This document shows positions 27,084 to 36,611 of a stretch of 64,000 nucleotides of DNA, in pieces. The notes below the pieces were generated by a model. The model saw only the letters and a list, made by a program, of their open reading frames with translations. It was not told where the DNA came from and ran no database searches. This stretch comes from Congregibacter litoralis KT71 (GTDB taxonomy: Bacteria; Pseudomonadota; Gammaproteobacteria; Pseudomonadales; Halieaceae), in NCBI RefSeq assembly GCF_000153125.2, contig NZ_CM002299.1:3885338-3949337 (forward strand), written 5' to 3'. Each line of letters starts with the position of its first letter. Position 1 is the stretch's first letter. The position numbers and the translations under genes were made by a program.

Positions 27084-28274
27084 ATGTCCCACGCAGGAAA
27101 TATATTAGGTCTTCCCGAGCTGGAGGTCGAACGTGTTGATCGCAATGATTCGATCGAGGTCTATGCCAGGCCAAAGCGCCGCCCATCGTGCATCCACTGC
27201 CAGCATCCCAAAGTCAGGATTAAAGCGACCCACGAGCGCACGTTAAAACACACACGCCAGGGCAACCAGGTGATGACGCTGCACCTGAAGACGCCCAAGT
27301 ATCACTGCCCACAATGTGGTCGCTACTTTCGTCACCGGTTTCAGGGCGTCAGGCCCCGCTATCGATCGTCGGACGCCTTCCGTCTTGAAGTATTCGAGGC
27401 CCATGACGGCGGCGTGACGCAGCGTAAGCTCGCGAGAACACACGACATGAGCCCAGCAACCGTCGAGCGCTGGTATCAAGGTCAGTGCCGACTGCGACTA
27501 TCGGAGATGTCTAATCGGCCCTGCCCCCGTGTGCTGGGTATCGACGAGCACTTCTTTAGCCGCAAGCGCGGCTACGCCACCACGATGGTGGATCTGAAGA
27601 ACCACAAGGTCTTCGATGTGGTGCTGGGACGCTCAGAACTGAGTTTGAGACGTTATTTAAGGGCATTACCGGGTAAAGAGAACGTCCAGGTTGTCGTCAT
27701 GGACTTGTCGGAAACCTACCGCAGCATTGTGCGCCGGTACTTTCCTAACGCCACGATTGTTGCCGATCGATTCCACGTCATTCGACTGGTTAATCAGCAT
27801 CTGCTCAAAGCCTGGCAGGGCTACGATCCCGAGGGGCGCAAGCATCGCGGGCTGGTCAGCCTGATGCGACGCCACCAATGGCGTCTTACGGATGAGCAAA
27901 GAGAGAACCTTGGCCGATATCTGGATGACTATCCCGTGCTCAAGGCGCTGTATGCGGCCAAGCAGCAGCTCAATCGACTGCTGCTACTCAGATCTCTGAA
28001 TCGTAAAAAAGCCAAGCAGCTGCTGCCGCAACTGCTCTCGTTGATTGAAGACTTGGCGGCGAGCCCCCTTCATCGATTGGCCAGAACACTGAAGTCTTGG
28101 CTGGAACCCATCGTTAGCATGTGGCGGTTTACCAAGACGAACGGCATCACCGAGGGCTTCCATAACAAGATGGAAATGATGTCCAGGCGAGCCTATGGAT
28201 TCAGAAACTTTGAAAACTATCGACTGCGGGTCTTAACCCACTGTGGATGGGATGGCATTATCAACCGAGTTTAA
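27084..28274 (+). CDS. ISL3-family transposase
   Basis: About 396 residues and apparently intact. The N-terminus has a zinc ribbon with CIHC and CPQC, followed by a helix-turn-helix region (TQRKLARTHDMSPATVERWY). The catalytic residues are likely the Asp in LGIDEHFF, the Asp in VVMDLSETYR or ADRFHVI, and the Glu in GITEGFHNKMEMM. This is the DDE plan of the ISL3 family. The ATG at 27084 has GAGGAAA 8 nt upstream; an ATG at 27069 adds five residues. The stop lies within the first right-end repeat. Confidence 0.92.
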   Translation: MSHAGNILGLPELEVERVDRNDSIEVYARPKRRPSCIHCQHPKVRIKATHERTLKHTRQGNQVMTLHLKTPKYHCPQCGRYFRHRFQGVRPRYRSSDAFRLEVFEAHDGGVTQRKLARTHDMSPATVERWYQGQCRLRLSEMSNRPCPRVLGIDEHFFSRKRGYATTMVDLKNHKVFDVVLGRSELSLRRYLRALPGKENVQVVVMDLSETYRSIVRRYFPNATIVADRFHVIRLVNQHLLKAWQGYDPEGRKHRGLVSLMRRHQWRLTDEQRENLGRYLDDYPVLKALYAAKQQLNRLLLLRSLNRKKAKQLLPQLLSLIEDLAASPLHRLARTLKSWLEPIVSMWRFTKTNGITEGFHNKMEMMSRRAYGFRNFENYRLRVLTHCGWDGIINRV

Positions 28275-28312
28275 TGAAAACCGGTGTATCCCCCGTTAAC
28301 TGGGTAGAGCCG
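28271..28312. repeat. Internal right-end repeat (first copy)
   Basis: This 42-bp segment from TTAATGAAAACC to TAGAGCCG is identical to 28567-28608. It marks the right end of the intact transposase copy. Confidence 0.85.
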
Positions 28313-28608
28313 CAGCTGCTGCCGCGGCTGCTTTCATTAATCGAGGACTTGGCGGCTAGCCCGCTTCATCGGTTGGCCAGAACACTGAAGTCTTGGCTGG
28401 AACCCATCGTTGGCATGTGGCGGTTTACCAAGACGAACGGCATCACCGAGGGCTTCCATAACAAGATGGAAATGATGAGTCGGCGAGCCTATGGATTTAG
28501 AAACTTTGAAAACTATCGACTGCGGGTCTTAACCCACTGTGGATGGGATGGCATTATCAACCGAGTTTAATGAAAACCGGTGTATCCCCCGTTAACTGGG
28601 TAGAGCCG
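28313..28608 (+). pseudogene. Truncated second copy of the transposase 3' end
   Basis: The 296 bp encode the last 85 or so residues of the same transposase (from QLLPRLLSLIEDL to GWDGIINRV) and then the right end. It has no start of its own. Differences from the intact copy cluster in the first about 65 bp and at a few later positions, while the last 90 bp are almost identical. The difference pattern points to a related but not identical IS as donor, or to gene conversion of the distal part. Confidence 0.85.
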
Positions 28609-28612
28609 AGCC
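28567..28612. repeat. Outer right terminal repeat of the element
   Basis: It carries the same 42 bp as the internal right end plus an extra GAGCC, giving a GGCTC terminus (read inversely) that touches the target duplication. Confidence 0.75.
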
Positions 28613-28620
28613 AAGCGTGC
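28613..28620. repeat. Right target-site duplication
   Basis: AAGCGTGC, identical to 26999-27006. Confidence 0.75.
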
Positions 28621-28689
28621 TCACCAGCTTCTGGCTCAGGAGCGAGCTTAATCGTTGGTGTTAAGCCGTTGATATAAGGAGAGGAAAAA

Positions 28690-28765
28690 TGGTGGGCCGT
28701 GCTGGGTTCGAACCAGCGACCAATTGGTTAAAAGCCAACTGCTCTACCGACTGAGCTAACGGCCC
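28690..28765 (-). tRNA. tRNA-Lys (anticodon TTT)
   Basis: The minus strand folds as a full cloverleaf. The acceptor stem is GGGCCGT/ACGGCCC, the D-loop follows TTAGCTCAGTCGGTAGAGC, the anticodon loop is CTTTTAA (TTT), the T-arm contains GGTTCGAACC, and CCA is encoded. It is close to the E. coli tRNA-Lys sequence. It follows the que genes as in Pseudomonas, here separated by two extra genes and a terminator. Confidence 0.97.
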
Positions 28766-28796
28766 CGGAGGGAGGGCGCATATTACGGATTTAGGA

Positions 28797-28816
28797 GAAA
28801 AACTCAAGCTTTTGAG
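28797..28816 (-). terminator. Rho-independent terminator after the RidA gene
   Basis: Reading leftwards, CTCAA and TTGAG form a stem around a 4-nt loop and are followed by TTTTT. A second stem (CCCGGC/GCCGGG) lies just before. This ends the minus-strand transcript upstream of the tRNA. Confidence 0.7.
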
Positions 28817-28849
28817 CGAACTTCTCCCCGGCAGACAGGCCGGGCGCTT

Positions 28850-29296
28850 TTAATCCGAAAATGCCGCAATACATTCCACCTCTACCCGTGCGTTCAAGGC
28901 CAGACCGTTGGCCCCAAAAGCACTTCGTGCGGGGAAGGGTTTGCTGAAAAATTCCGCGTAAACCTCATTGAAAGCGCCCCACTCGCTGATATCAGCCAGC
29001 ATCACCGTGCACTTCACGACATCACTCATAGCCAGCCCGTGGGACTTGAGGGTGGAACGGATATTGTCCAGCGTCTGGCGGGTTTCGGGGACGATACCGC
29101 CTTCCACAACGGCCATTTCACCCGGTAGTGCCCCCAGCTGACCCGCCAGATAGAGCGTATCCCCCACACGCACCGCCTCAGAGAACGGCAGCTCTGCAGC
29201 CAGAGAGCCACTGCTGTTCAGAAAGCTGACTTCTGCACCGCGTGCGCCTGCCACAACCGTGAGTACGAGCAGGGGAACAAACATCAGATAACGCAT
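28850..29296 (-). CDS. Exported RidA (YjgF/YER057c/UK114) family protein
   Basis: About 148 residues. A signal peptide (MRYLMFVPLLVLTVVAGARG) precedes a complete RidA domain: VGDTLYLAGQLG, TRQTLDNIRSTLKSHGL, CTVMLADISEWGAFNEVY and PARSAFGA, with the Arg that binds the carboxylate of imine substrates in RidA. Cytoplasmic RidA hydrolyses reactive enamines and imines; an exported copy must act in the periplasm on something else. The ATG at 29296 has GGAG 8 nt upstream. It follows the M19 dipeptidase gene by about 55 bp on the same strand, and both are exported, so a joint role in periplasmic peptide or amino-acid turnover is my inference. Confidence 0.85.
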   Translation of the reverse strand: MRYLMFVPLLVLTVVAGARGAEVSFLNSSGSLAAELPFSEAVRVGDTLYLAGQLGALPGEMAVVEGGIVPETRQTLDNIRSTLKSHGLAMSDVVKCTVMLADISEWGAFNEVYAEFFSKPFPARSAFGANGLALNARVEVECIAAFSD

Positions 29297-29352
29297 AAGA
29301 AACACTCCGGATTCGCAAGCTTGGCGCTGGGGCCGTTAATAGGAAGCTAGGC

Positions 29353-30525
29353 TCAGGCGGCGGCCTGAACCCGCAGGGCATTGCCCCCGGCAAATTTCGC
29401 CAGATCGCTGTCGCTGAAGCCGCTCTCGAGCAACTTTGCGCACAGCCTGGGGAACTGCAGGTAGCTCTGTAAAAAGGCGGGGCGCACGGGCTCACCCAGG
29501 TCCGTAGACCAGGCAACGTGATCAATGCCAACGGTATCGACCATTACCTGTAGTGCTTCTACAAACTCATCGAGGTAGCTCACACCGTAAGGCGCCTGAA
29601 TGGGGAATGTACCCACTACACCACCAGTGTCTGCGATGAGACGGGCATGCTCCGGGCTGATCCACCGCGATCGTGTGTTGCGATAATCGCCAAAGCGGGA
29701 TGAGTTGTACTTGATCATGGTGTGGGACAGCGCCAGGGGGCGATCAACTAGTTCAACGGTTTGTTCCACCACCTTCTGACTGGCATGGGCCATGTCCAGG
29801 AGCATACCCATATCGCTGGCCTGCTCCAGCACCTGACGGCCCAGGGGAGACAGTCCACCATAGCGCTCGGGATCTGTCTGACTGTCACCCAGGGTCGAGG
29901 CCACGTAGTGGATCGGCTGCAGACGCCTCAGGCCCTGCTCGTAAAGAAGCTTTAAACGCGCGGGCTCAACTTCCAGCATGTGAGCACCTTCCGTGGACAG
30001 CACGACCCCTAACTCTCCTCGGGCATTAATTGCCTCAAGAGAATCGGCGTCGGTCACGGGGCTCATGGGAAAGTCGTCGAGAAACGCCATCATCAGAGCG
30101 TACTGACGCTCATACTCTTCCCAGGCCTCGTCACCCTGAAAATCACGATCTTTATTGCCGGGCATGCCGATACGCGTGCGCGCAATATCACTGACGGTGT
30201 CGAGATAGATGCAGTTCACCCCGGCATCGAGGTATTCCTGGATGTTGCTGGCGAACTTTGCCGGGCTTACGGGTGGTATACCTTTACCAGAGTTATCCAG
30301 ACCCCGGTTTTGCCAGATACCTATATGCGTATGAAAATCGACGATGGGGTTGGCGGTGAATACCTCAGCGACACGCTCAAGAGACTCAGTACTGACGTTG
30401 ATTTTCTCTGCTTCCAGCGCAGACAGCGGCCCTGCAAATGAACCACCTACAGCCGTGGTGGCAACGGCAAGGGAGCGACGCAGGAGAGCCCGCCGCGACA
30501 AAGCAAAGTTTCCGTTAGTTGGCAT
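29353..30525 (-). CDS. Exported M19 (renal dipeptidase-type) peptidase
   Basis: About 390 residues. The N-terminus [19 protein letters not shown] looks like a Tat signal (twin Arg, then a hydrophobic run). The TIM-barrel metal site is seen in [20 protein letters not shown] (bridging Glu), IHYVAST, and [12 protein letters not shown]; a late Asp lies in AWSTDLGEP. The first metal motif reads HTH, whereas many M19 members have HxD. It would cleave dipeptides in the periplasm with two zinc ions. The ATG at 30525 lies about 10 bp inside the 3' end of queC. It interrupts the usual queC-tRNA-Lys neighbourhood. Confidence 0.85.
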   Translation of the reverse strand: MPTNGNFALSRRALLRRSLAVATTAVGGSFAGPLSALEAEKINVSTESLERVAEVFTANPIVDFHTHIGIWQNRGLDNSGKGIPPVSPAKFASNIQEYLDAGVNCIYLDTVSDIARTRIGMPGNKDRDFQGDEAWEEYERQYALMMAFLDDFPMSPVTDADSLEAINARGELGVVLSTEGAHMLEVEPARLKLLYEQGLRRLQPIHYVASTLGDSQTDPERYGGLSPLGRQVLEQASDMGMLLDMAHASQKVVEQTVELVDRPLALSHTMIKYNSSRFGDYRNTRSRWISPEHARLIADTGGVVGTFPIQAPYGVSYLDEFVEALQVMVDTVGIDHVAWSTDLGEPVRPAFLQSYLQFPRLCAKLLESGFSDSDLAKFAGGNALRVQAAA

Positions 30526-31195
30526 AGCGAGTGACATCCTCAAGACCGGCGTTTACAAAACCTTCACGCCGCAGTCTACAGGCATCACACACTCCGCAGG
30601 CAAGGCCGTCATCGGTGGCCTGATAGCAGGAGACCGTCTGGGAGTAATCAACGCCCAGGCGCGCACCCAGCTTTACGATGTCATCTTTTCCCAGATCCAT
30701 GAGCGGCGTGTGAATTTCATAGCGTCCACCCTCTACTCCGACCTGGGTAGCGACGTTTGCCAACTGCTGAAAGGCGTCGATAAAGGCGGGCCGGCAATCG
30801 GGGTACCCGGAATAGTCCACGGCATTGACGCCGATGAAAATATCCTGGGCGCCAAGCACCTCAGCCCATCCCAGGGCGATAGATAAAAACACGGTATTTC
30901 GGGCGGGCACATAGGTGACCGGTATCCCCTCGCTGGCCTCCTCGGGTACGGCAATGTTTTCATCGGTCAACGCCGAACCCCCGATGCTGTCCAGGTTGAG
31001 ACGCACAACCTTGTGTTCTACATCGCCCAGAGTTTTTGAGACCCGCTCTGCGGCAAAGAGCTCGGCGCGGTGACGCTGGCCGTAATCAAAGCTCAGGGAA
31101 TAGCACTCGTAGCCCTGCTCTCTTGCCAGGGCAAGAACCGTTGTGGAGTCCAGTCCACCGGAGACAAGGACGACAGCTTTTTTTGAAGAATTCAT
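30515..31195 (-). CDS. queC: 7-cyano-7-deazaguanine synthase QueC
   Basis: About 226 residues. SGGLDS at residues 12-17 is the PP-loop that binds ATP. The C-terminal Cys cluster [17 protein letters not shown] binds zinc. It converts 7-carboxy-7-deazaguanine plus ammonia to preQ0 for queuosine in tRNA, using ATP. It follows queE by 17 bp on the same strand, giving adjacent steps of one pathway. The ATG at 31195 preserves the family N-terminus ([14 protein letters not shown]); the frame itself begins at 31237 inside queE. Confidence 0.95.
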   Translation of the reverse strand: MNSSKKAVVLVSGGLDSTTVLALAREQGYECYSLSFDYGQRHRAELFAAERVSKTLGDVEHKVVRLNLDSIGGSALTDENIAVPEEASEGIPVTYVPARNTVFLSIALGWAEVLGAQDIFIGVNAVDYSGYPDCRPAFIDAFQQLANVATQVGVEGGRYEIHTPLMDLGKDDIVKLGARLGVDYSQTVSCYQATDDGLACGVCDACRLRREGFVNAGLEDVTRYAN

Positions 31196-31212
31196 AGAAT
31201 GGCGCTCTTGCC

Positions 31213-31893
31213 TCAATGCCCCGGCGCATCGTCCCAAAGATATTTATGGAGCTGCAACTGCAGCCGCACCTGCAAGCCGTCCCCAAGAATCCACTCGGCC
31301 AGCTCCCGAGGTGCGAGCTGTTCGTGGCTGGGGGAAAACAGTACATCAGACACCCGGTCACCCAGGGTATATTCGTCAAGCTTGAACCGCGCCCACTCGT
31401 AGTCCCCGCGGTCACAGATAACAAACTTCACCTGGTCGTTGGGCGTCAGGTACTGCACATTGCCGTAATCGTTACGGGCAACTTCACCAGAAGCGGGGGT
31501 TTTGAGATCCAATACCTTCACCACGCGGGGGTCAACCCCCGCCACGGACATGGCGCCGCTGGTTTCCAGGGAAACTTCATAACCCTGATCGCAGAGCCTG
31601 GATAAAAGCGGCAGACAGTTGGGTTGGGCAAGAGGCTCTCCCCCGGTCACGGTGACATAGGCAGGCTTGTGCGCGGCAACCTGATCCGCGATGTGCTCGA
31701 GAGACATAATCTCACCGCCGTGAAAGGCGTATTCCGTGTCACAGTAGAGGCATCGCAGCGGGCAACCCGTGAGACGCACAAAAACCGTGGGCAGGCCGAC
31801 GGTTCGAGCCTCGCCCTGGAGAGAATAAAAAATTTCCGTGATGCGGAGTGTGTCGGCAGCTACCACGCCATCCGCTGTTGCCACAGCACCCAT
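31213..31893 (-). CDS. queE: 7-carboxy-7-deazaguanine synthase QueE
   Basis: 226 residues, a radical-SAM enzyme that rearranges 6-carboxy-tetrahydropterin to 7-carboxy-7-deazaguanine. The cluster motif is CPLRCLYC (C-x3-C-x2-C), preceded by FVRLTG and followed by the SAM-contacting [11 protein letters not shown]. The first residues ([17 protein letters not shown]) are the QueE signature. It lies 10 bp after cpoB and immediately before queC, as in Pseudomonas. Confidence 0.95.
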   Translation of the reverse strand: MGAVATADGVVAADTLRITEIFYSLQGEARTVGLPTVFVRLTGCPLRCLYCDTEYAFHGGEIMSLEHIADQVAAHKPAYVTVTGGEPLAQPNCLPLLSRLCDQGYEVSLETSGAMSVAGVDPRVVKVLDLKTPASGEVARNDYGNVQYLTPNDQVKFVICDRGDYEWARFKLDEYTLGDRVSDVLFSPSHEQLAPRELAEWILGDGLQVRLQLQLHKYLWDDAPGH

Positions 31894-31903
31894 GGGACCC
31901 GCC

Positions 31904-32818
31904 TTAGAGGTTCTGGTCGAGAAAATCGCCCGCTAAGCGTGCCGCTGAGCTGTCGGGATATTCGCGAATCACCCGATTCAAAAACTCCCGGGATCGATCG
32001 CGATTGCCCTTCATGAAGTGCACGCGTCCCAGCTTATACAAGGCATCGGGAATCTTGGCGTTTGTGGGGTATTGATTGAGCAGCAGCATAAAGGCCTGAC
32101 GCGAGGCCTCGGGATCTACAGGATCCGTGACCAGATACAGCTCACCGAGCCAGTAGTGCGCATTCGGGGCAAAACGTCCCGCAGGATAGCGCTCAAGAAA
32201 GGCATTGAAAGCACTCACGGCCTGATCAAACTCCTGGCCTCGCACCAGGGCGTAGGCCGCGCGATAGGCATCACCCTCACCCGGCTGCTCGGCAACCTCG
32301 GTCGCCGAACCCGCGGCCCCTGCACTTATGGACCCTTGTGTGCTCGCCGAAGCGCCACCGGAAACAATGCCGGCACCCGCAGCGCTGGCACCACCTGGCG
32401 CCCCGCCGCCACCCGACGCCAGACGTCGGTCGATATCCATATAGCGCTCTAGACTTTGCTCTTTGAGCGTGCGGATTTCGTAGGCCTGCTGTTCCACCAG
32501 GCCATTGAGACGCATTACTTCCTGCTGAAGCTGTTGCACCTGATTGAACAGGCCACCAATGTTGTCGCTGGCGGGCGCCGCAGGGGGCGGAAGAGAGCGG
32601 GTCGTGCTTGCGGTTGATACCGCCGAGGGTGCCGAACCCACACCGTAGCTCACAGCCGGTGCTGCCGGCGCTGATGACCCGGACTGCGGCTGCGCGCGCC
32701 GCTCGGCTTCGACATCGATATAGTCCTGCGCCGAGGTCGAGATAGCGACAGCCAGAAATGAGATCGGGCCGACCAGAAAGGTCAGCCCGATTCGGCGGTA
32801 CGATTTTGCTACAGGCAT
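31904..32818 (-). CDS. cpoB: Cell-division coordinator CpoB (YbgF)
   Basis: 304 residues. A signal peptide (GLTFLVGPISFLAVAISTSAQ) is followed by a Gln/Ala/Ser-rich stretch, a coiled coil (NQVQQLQQEVMRLNGLVEQQ), a Gly/Ala/Ser-rich linker and a C-terminal TPR domain with three repeats (AYALVRGQEFDQAVSAF, HYWLGELYLV, ALYKLGRVHFMKGN). CpoB links PBP1B activity with the Tol machinery in the periplasm. The unusually long Ala/Gly/Ser linker is typical of this clade. It follows pal by 23 bp in the tol-pal operon. Confidence 0.92.
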   Translation of the reverse strand: MPVAKSYRRIGLTFLVGPISFLAVAISTSAQDYIDVEAERRAQPQSGSSAPAAPAVSYGVGSAPSAVSTASTTRSLPPPAAPASDNIGGLFNQVQQLQQEVMRLNGLVEQQAYEIRTLKEQSLERYMDIDRRLASGGGGAPGGASAAGAGIVSGGASASTQGSISAGAAGSATEVAEQPGEGDAYRAAYALVRGQEFDQAVSAFNAFLERYPAGRFAPNAHYWLGELYLVTDPVDPEASRQAFMLLLNQYPTNAKIPDALYKLGRVHFMKGNRDRSREFLNRVIREYPDSSAARLAGDFLDQNL

Positions 32819-32841
32819 AGCTTGAGCATCATGGACCGGTG

Positions 32842-33387
32842 TTACTTAAGCTCTACGCGACGGTTCTGGGACCAGCTGCTCTCACCGCTGCCATAGGCAA
32901 CGGGCTGCTCTTCGCCGTAGCTTACGGTCTCGATACGGTAGCTTGCGACACCGTTAACTACCATATAGTCACGAACGGCGTTGGCGCGGCGCTCACCCAG
33001 AGCCATGTTGTAATCCCGCGTGCCACGCTCATCGGTGTGGCCATCAAGACGTACGCTGCGATCGTTGGTTTTGAGCAGAGCAATATGCGCATCTACCGCA
33101 GCCTGAGCCGCAGGCGTCAATGTTGCGCTGTCAAACTCAAAGTAAAAGACGGTGCCGGCGGCCATCGCAGCCTGCTCCATCTGACGCTGAGCTTCCGCGG
33201 CGGCGGCCTGGGCCTGACGCTCAGCTTCGCGGGCGGCGTCAGCGGCGGCGGCTTGCTCAGCAGCAGCTGCGGCAGCCGCAGCGGCAGCAGCCTCTTCTTC
33301 CTTGGTGGAGGTGCCTGAACATGCCACGAGGAACATCGCAGCGAACAGCAGTGTTAGCGCCTTGCCGGCAACGGGAATTTGCTTCAT
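32842..33387 (-). CDS. pal: Peptidoglycan-associated lipoprotein Pal
   Basis: 181 residues. The signal peptide ends in LVAC, so Cys23 is lipidated and the protein sits in the outer membrane. An Ala/Glu-rich, helical low-complexity linker (residues about 30-75) is followed by an OmpA-like peptidoglycan-binding domain: [19 protein letters not shown] and [16 protein letters not shown], which carry the diaminopimelate-binding Asp and Arg. It binds TolB and the cell wall. The linker is longer than in E. coli Pal. Confidence 0.95.
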   Translation of the reverse strand: MKQIPVAGKALTLLFAAMFLVACSGTSTKEEEAAAAAAAAAAAEQAAAADAAREAERQAQAAAAEAQRQMEQAAMAAGTVFYFEFDSATLTPAAQAAVDAHIALLKTNDRSVRLDGHTDERGTRDYNMALGERRANAVRDYMVVNGVASYRIETVSYGEEQPVAYGSGESSWSQNRRVELK

Positions 33388-33427
33388 GACGTGCTTCCTT
33401 CAAAAATGATGTTTAAAACTGCGTCTT

Positions 33428-34714
33428 TTAGAATTGCATATACGGCGACCAGGCCGGCTCACGGACATCGCCGCTACGAGCGGGCAAACGGAACTTCACG
33501 CCGCCATCCACCGAGACTGCGGACAGAATGCCACGGTCGCCGTATTTGGTAGCGTACAATACCATGGAACCATTGGGTGCGATACTTGGACTTTCGTCAA
33601 GATCCGTATTTGTGAGCACCTGCAGGCGATTTGTCACCAGGTCGTGAATAGCGATCTGATACTCCCCCTCACGCTGGTGCACCAGCACCACGTTGCGCCC
33701 GTCCTGGGCAACCCGCGCCCGGGCATTGTAGCTCCCCTCAAAGGTGACTCGCTCCGTCAGACCGCTACGCAGATCATAGCGGTAGATCTGCGGGCGTCCG
33801 CCACGATCCGAGGTAAACAGGAAGGAACGCCCATCGGGCATCCAGCTGGGCTCCGTATCAATGGCGTAGTGCCGGGTGACCCGGGTCAGACGGCGACTGG
33901 CCATATCCATGAGATAGATGTCCGGACTACCATCCTTGGAAAGCACCATGGCCATGGAGTTTCCATCGGGTGACCACGCCGGGGAGCTGTTCAGGCCCCG
34001 AAAATTCGTCAGCTGCTCCCGCTCGCCGCTCGCCAGAACCTGGCGAAAAATCGCCGGACGCCCCGTCTCGAAGGAGACATAGGCCACCTGCTTGCCATCG
34101 GGAGACCAGCTGGGAGACATAATGGGTTCCCGGGACTCCAGGAGCACGATGGGCCGGGCACCATCGGAGTCGGCCAGGGTCAGTCGGTAATAGTCTTTAC
34201 CCGTGGGGTTTCGCGTCACCGAGACGTAGATCAGGCGGGTGGCAAAGGCACCGGGAATCCCCGTCAGCTTTTCATAGACGGCATCCGACACCCGGTGCGC
34301 GAGCATACGCGCCTCTCCCACGGGCCCCGTCACCGTTCCCTCGGCAATGCGGGTCTGACGCAACACATCATAGAGCTCGTAGCTGAGAGAGAGCCCATCG
34401 CCCTCTCCCCTGGCCCGTCCGATCAACACGTACTCGCTGGCGATGGCCCGCCAGTCACGATAAAACACCTCTTCCTCCCGGCTGGGGAAGCCGAGCATGT
34501 CCGCGCGGGCCACGGGGGAAAACTGTCCGCTACGCTCAAAATCCTCCTGCACGACTTCCGCCATATCGGCTGGCGCAGTGCCCGCACCCTCCCAGGCAAA
34601 GGGCACCACCGCCACCGGCGTGGGGTCATCGACCCCCTGGGTGATTTCGATAACCAGCTGGGCATTGGCCATGCCCGGCAGCAGTAACAGCAGAAAAAAC
34701 AGAGATCGGAACAT
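33428..34714 (-). CDS. tolB: Tol-Pal system protein TolB
   Basis: 428 residues with a signal peptide cut after MANA. The N-terminal alpha/beta domain carries the TolA-binding segment, and the C-terminal six-bladed beta-propeller has repeated [18 protein letters not shown] and PSWMPDGRS motifs. It is periplasmic, bridging Pal and TolA. Its start overlaps the end of tolA by one base, so translation is probably coupled. Confidence 0.96.
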   Translation of the reverse strand: MFRSLFFLLLLLPGMANAQLVIEITQGVDDPTPVAVVPFAWEGAGTAPADMAEVVQEDFERSGQFSPVARADMLGFPSREEEVFYRDWRAIASEYVLIGRARGEGDGLSLSYELYDVLRQTRIAEGTVTGPVGEARMLAHRVSDAVYEKLTGIPGAFATRLIYVSVTRNPTGKDYYRLTLADSDGARPIVLLESREPIMSPSWSPDGKQVAYVSFETGRPAIFRQVLASGEREQLTNFRGLNSSPAWSPDGNSMAMVLSKDGSPDIYLMDMASRRLTRVTRHYAIDTEPSWMPDGRSFLFTSDRGGRPQIYRYDLRSGLTERVTFEGSYNARARVAQDGRNVVLVHQREGEYQIAIHDLVTNRLQVLTNTDLDESPSIAPNGSMVLYATKYGDRGILSAVSVDGGVKFRLPARSGDVREPAWSPYMQF

Positions 34715-35484
34715 CAGTAGCGCAAATCCTCGGGTCTGAACAAAAGTTGGAAGCGACGAAAGGTCTTTTCGAATTCCCGGCCGGGCAGGTTCTTGAGCTC
34801 GGGGAAACTCCCGGCCTTTTCTACCGCGTTGATGGCGGAACGGTCAAAGGCAACGCTGCCGCTGGAGCGCAGTACATTCACAGAAACAATCTCCCCCGTG
34901 GGCACCAACTGGATGGCCAGAAGCGCCTCCATGCCGTTGCGGGCACTGGGGGGACGGCTCCAGTAATTCACCACGGTGTCGCGGATAAGTGCCGCATAGC
35001 TCGTGGACATTTCTTCGGCGGTCACGGCCACCTGGGAGCTGTCTTCTGCCGCCATGGCCGCCGCGAGTTCTCGTCGACTGATCGCTGCGAGCTCCTCGGC
35101 GCTAATGCGCTTCTCTTCAACTTTCGGTGCGGGCGCGGGCTTCTTGCTCACCGCGGGCTTGGACGCCGCCTTGGGGGGCGGGCTGCTGGCGGCAGCGGTT
35201 TTTGTCGGGGTCTTATTGGCGGGTTTCGGCGCTGTTTTTGCTGCGGGTTTTGCCACGGGCTTTGGCGCAGGCTTGCGAACCTGCTTTTTGGGCTTCAAAG
35301 AGGAAGCGTCGATGAGGGTGGCGTTAATCGCCGTCGGCGGCAACACCCTCGCCTCGATGGTTCGCGGATCGCTGTCGGGCTGAAAGCGCAGCAGGATCGC
35401 CGCGAGCACCAGTAAATGCAGAGCCAGGGTGCCGGCAACGGGCAGGAGGGTGAGCTGGCCAAGACTGTACCAGTCCCGGTTCAC
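34714..35484 (-). CDS. tolA: Tol-Pal system protein TolA
   Basis: 256 residues, shorter than E. coli TolA (421). One N-terminal membrane helix ([20 protein letters not shown]) is followed by a Pro/Ala/Lys-rich linker (residues about 65-130) in place of the long helical domain II. The C-terminal domain III has [20 protein letters not shown] and [13 protein letters not shown]. It spans the periplasm to connect TolQR with TolB/Pal. Its start overlaps the tolR stop by 4 bp (ATGA). Confidence 0.93.
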   Translation of the reverse strand: MNRDWYSLGQLTLLPVAGTLALHLLVLAAILLRFQPDSDPRTIEARVLPPTAINATLIDASSLKPKKQVRKPAPKPVAKPAAKTAPKPANKTPTKTAAASSPPPKAASKPAVSKKPAPAPKVEEKRISAEELAAISRRELAAAMAAEDSSQVAVTAEEMSTSYAALIRDTVVNYWSRPPSARNGMEALLAIQLVPTGEIVSVNVLRSSGSVAFDRSAINAVEKAGSFPELKNLPGREFEKTFRRFQLLFRPEDLRY

Positions 35485-35900
35485 CGCGGGTCCTCCGTAA
35501 CCAGCCCCACACCCGGTGCACCGGCTTCCTGAAGCGCCGCCATCAGTCCTACGACTTCGCCATAGGCCACGGCCTTGTCACCCCATACGAGCACCGGCTT
35601 GTCGGGGCTGCGACGGATGACAGCCCCCACCCGCTGCTGCACCGTGGCCAGGGACAAGACCTGATCTTCCTGACCACCGACGTTCATAAACAGCTGTCCC
35701 TGGGCATTAATAGACACAATAAGGGGCTCGGAATCCTGGTTGTCTACCGGCTCAGTTTTCGCCTGAGGAAGATCCACCTTTACGCCCTGCATGAGCATGG
35801 GCGCCGTGACCATGAATATGATCAGGAGCACGAGCATCACGTCGATATAGGGGACGACGTTGATCTCGGCCATGGGCCGAAAGCGGGCACGTCGGCGCAT
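35481..35900 (-). CDS. tolR: Tol-Pal system protein TolR
   Basis: 139 residues of the ExbD/TolR family. One N-terminal membrane helix carries the proton-conducting Asp in YIDVMLVLLIIFMVTAP, and a short periplasmic domain follows. With TolQ it forms the proton-driven motor of the Tol system. It overlaps tolQ by one base (TAATG) and tolA by four. Confidence 0.96.
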   Translation of the reverse strand: MRRRARFRPMAEINVVPYIDVMLVLLIIFMVTAPMLMQGVKVDLPQAKTEPVDNQDSEPLIVSINAQGQLFMNVGGQEDQVLSLATVQQRVGAVIRRSPDKPVLVWGDKAVAYGEVVGLMAALQEAGAPGVGLVTEDPR

Positions 35901-36610
35901 TACTGCCTGCTCTCCCGCTGCCGGGATTTCAGCGCATAGGCCTGACGGCCCAGGATGCTGGAGAATTCATCAACAAATGTGTCGTAGCGCTTGCCATAGA
36001 CATCGACTTTCGAGGCAAAGCGGTTGTAGGCCATGACCGCAGGAATCGCGGCAAAGAGCCCCATGGCGGTGGCCACCAGGGCCTCGGAGATACCCGGCGC
36101 CACGGTGGCCAGGGTTGCCTGGGAGGTATTGGCCAGCCCGCGGAAGGAATTCATAATCCCCCAGACGGTGCCAAAGAGGCCCACGTAGGGGCTGGTGGAG
36201 CCCACGGTGGCCAGAAACGGGAGATGCTTCTCAAGACGCTCCTCCTCCCGGAGCATGGCGACACGCATGGCCCGGCGGGCACCCTCAAGCATGGCCTCGG
36301 CGTCCATATCGGACTGCTGGGCGAGACGGGAAAACTCCTTAAAACCCGCTCGGAACACGCCCTCCACACCGATGATGATTTCGCCGTCTGCCGCGCGCTC
36401 ATTGCCCTCGCGATACAGCTGTGCAAGGTCGACACCGGACCAGAAGTGCTCCTCAAAATCCAGCATCTCTTCCCCGGCGCTGCGGAAATAAAAGAAGCGC
36501 TGAAAAATCATGTACCAGGAGGTCACCGATGCGGCCATGAGCAGGGCCATAACCAGTTTTACGGTAACCCCGGCATCCATGACCAGGTCCACCAGGCTTA
36601 GTTCGTCCAA
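35900..36610 (-). CDS. tolQ: Tol-Pal system protein TolQ
   Basis: About 236 residues of the ExbB/TolQ/MotA family with three membrane helices (VKLVMALLMAASVTSWYMI; VGSTSPYVGLFGTVWGIM; ALVATAMGLFAAIPAVMAY). I place the start at the TTG at 36610: GGAG lies 6 nt upstream, the codon begins 2 nt after the ybgC stop, and the length then matches E. coli TolQ (230). An ATG at 36661 would add 17 residues lying inside ybgC. Confidence 0.92.
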   Translation of the reverse strand: MDELSLVDLVMDAGVTVKLVMALLMAASVTSWYMIFQRFFYFRSAGEEMLDFEEHFWSGVDLAQLYREGNERAADGEIIIGVEGVFRAGFKEFSRLAQQSDMDAEAMLEGARRAMRVAMLREEERLEKHLPFLATVGSTSPYVGLFGTVWGIMNSFRGLANTSQATLATVAPGISEALVATAMGLFAAIPAVMAYNRFASKVDVYGKRYDTFVDEFSSILGRQAYALKSRQRESRQ

Positions 36611-36611
36611 G

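Larger units (their letters stand above)
27007..28612 (+). mobile_element. ISL3-family insertion sequence with duplicated 3' end
   Basis: The element is bounded by GGCTC at both ends and by 8-bp direct repeats AAGCGTGC. Imperfect terminal repeats (left 27007-27047; right 28567-28612 read inversely) share GGCTCT, TTAACGGGGGA, CACCGG and CATTAAAC. It holds one complete transposase gene. A second, 296-bp copy of its own 3' end (28313-28608) follows immediately after the first right end (28271-28312), in perfect length register with 28017-28312. The outermost right end is the one next to the target duplication, so the enlarged element probably moved as one unit. Confidence 0.88.
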
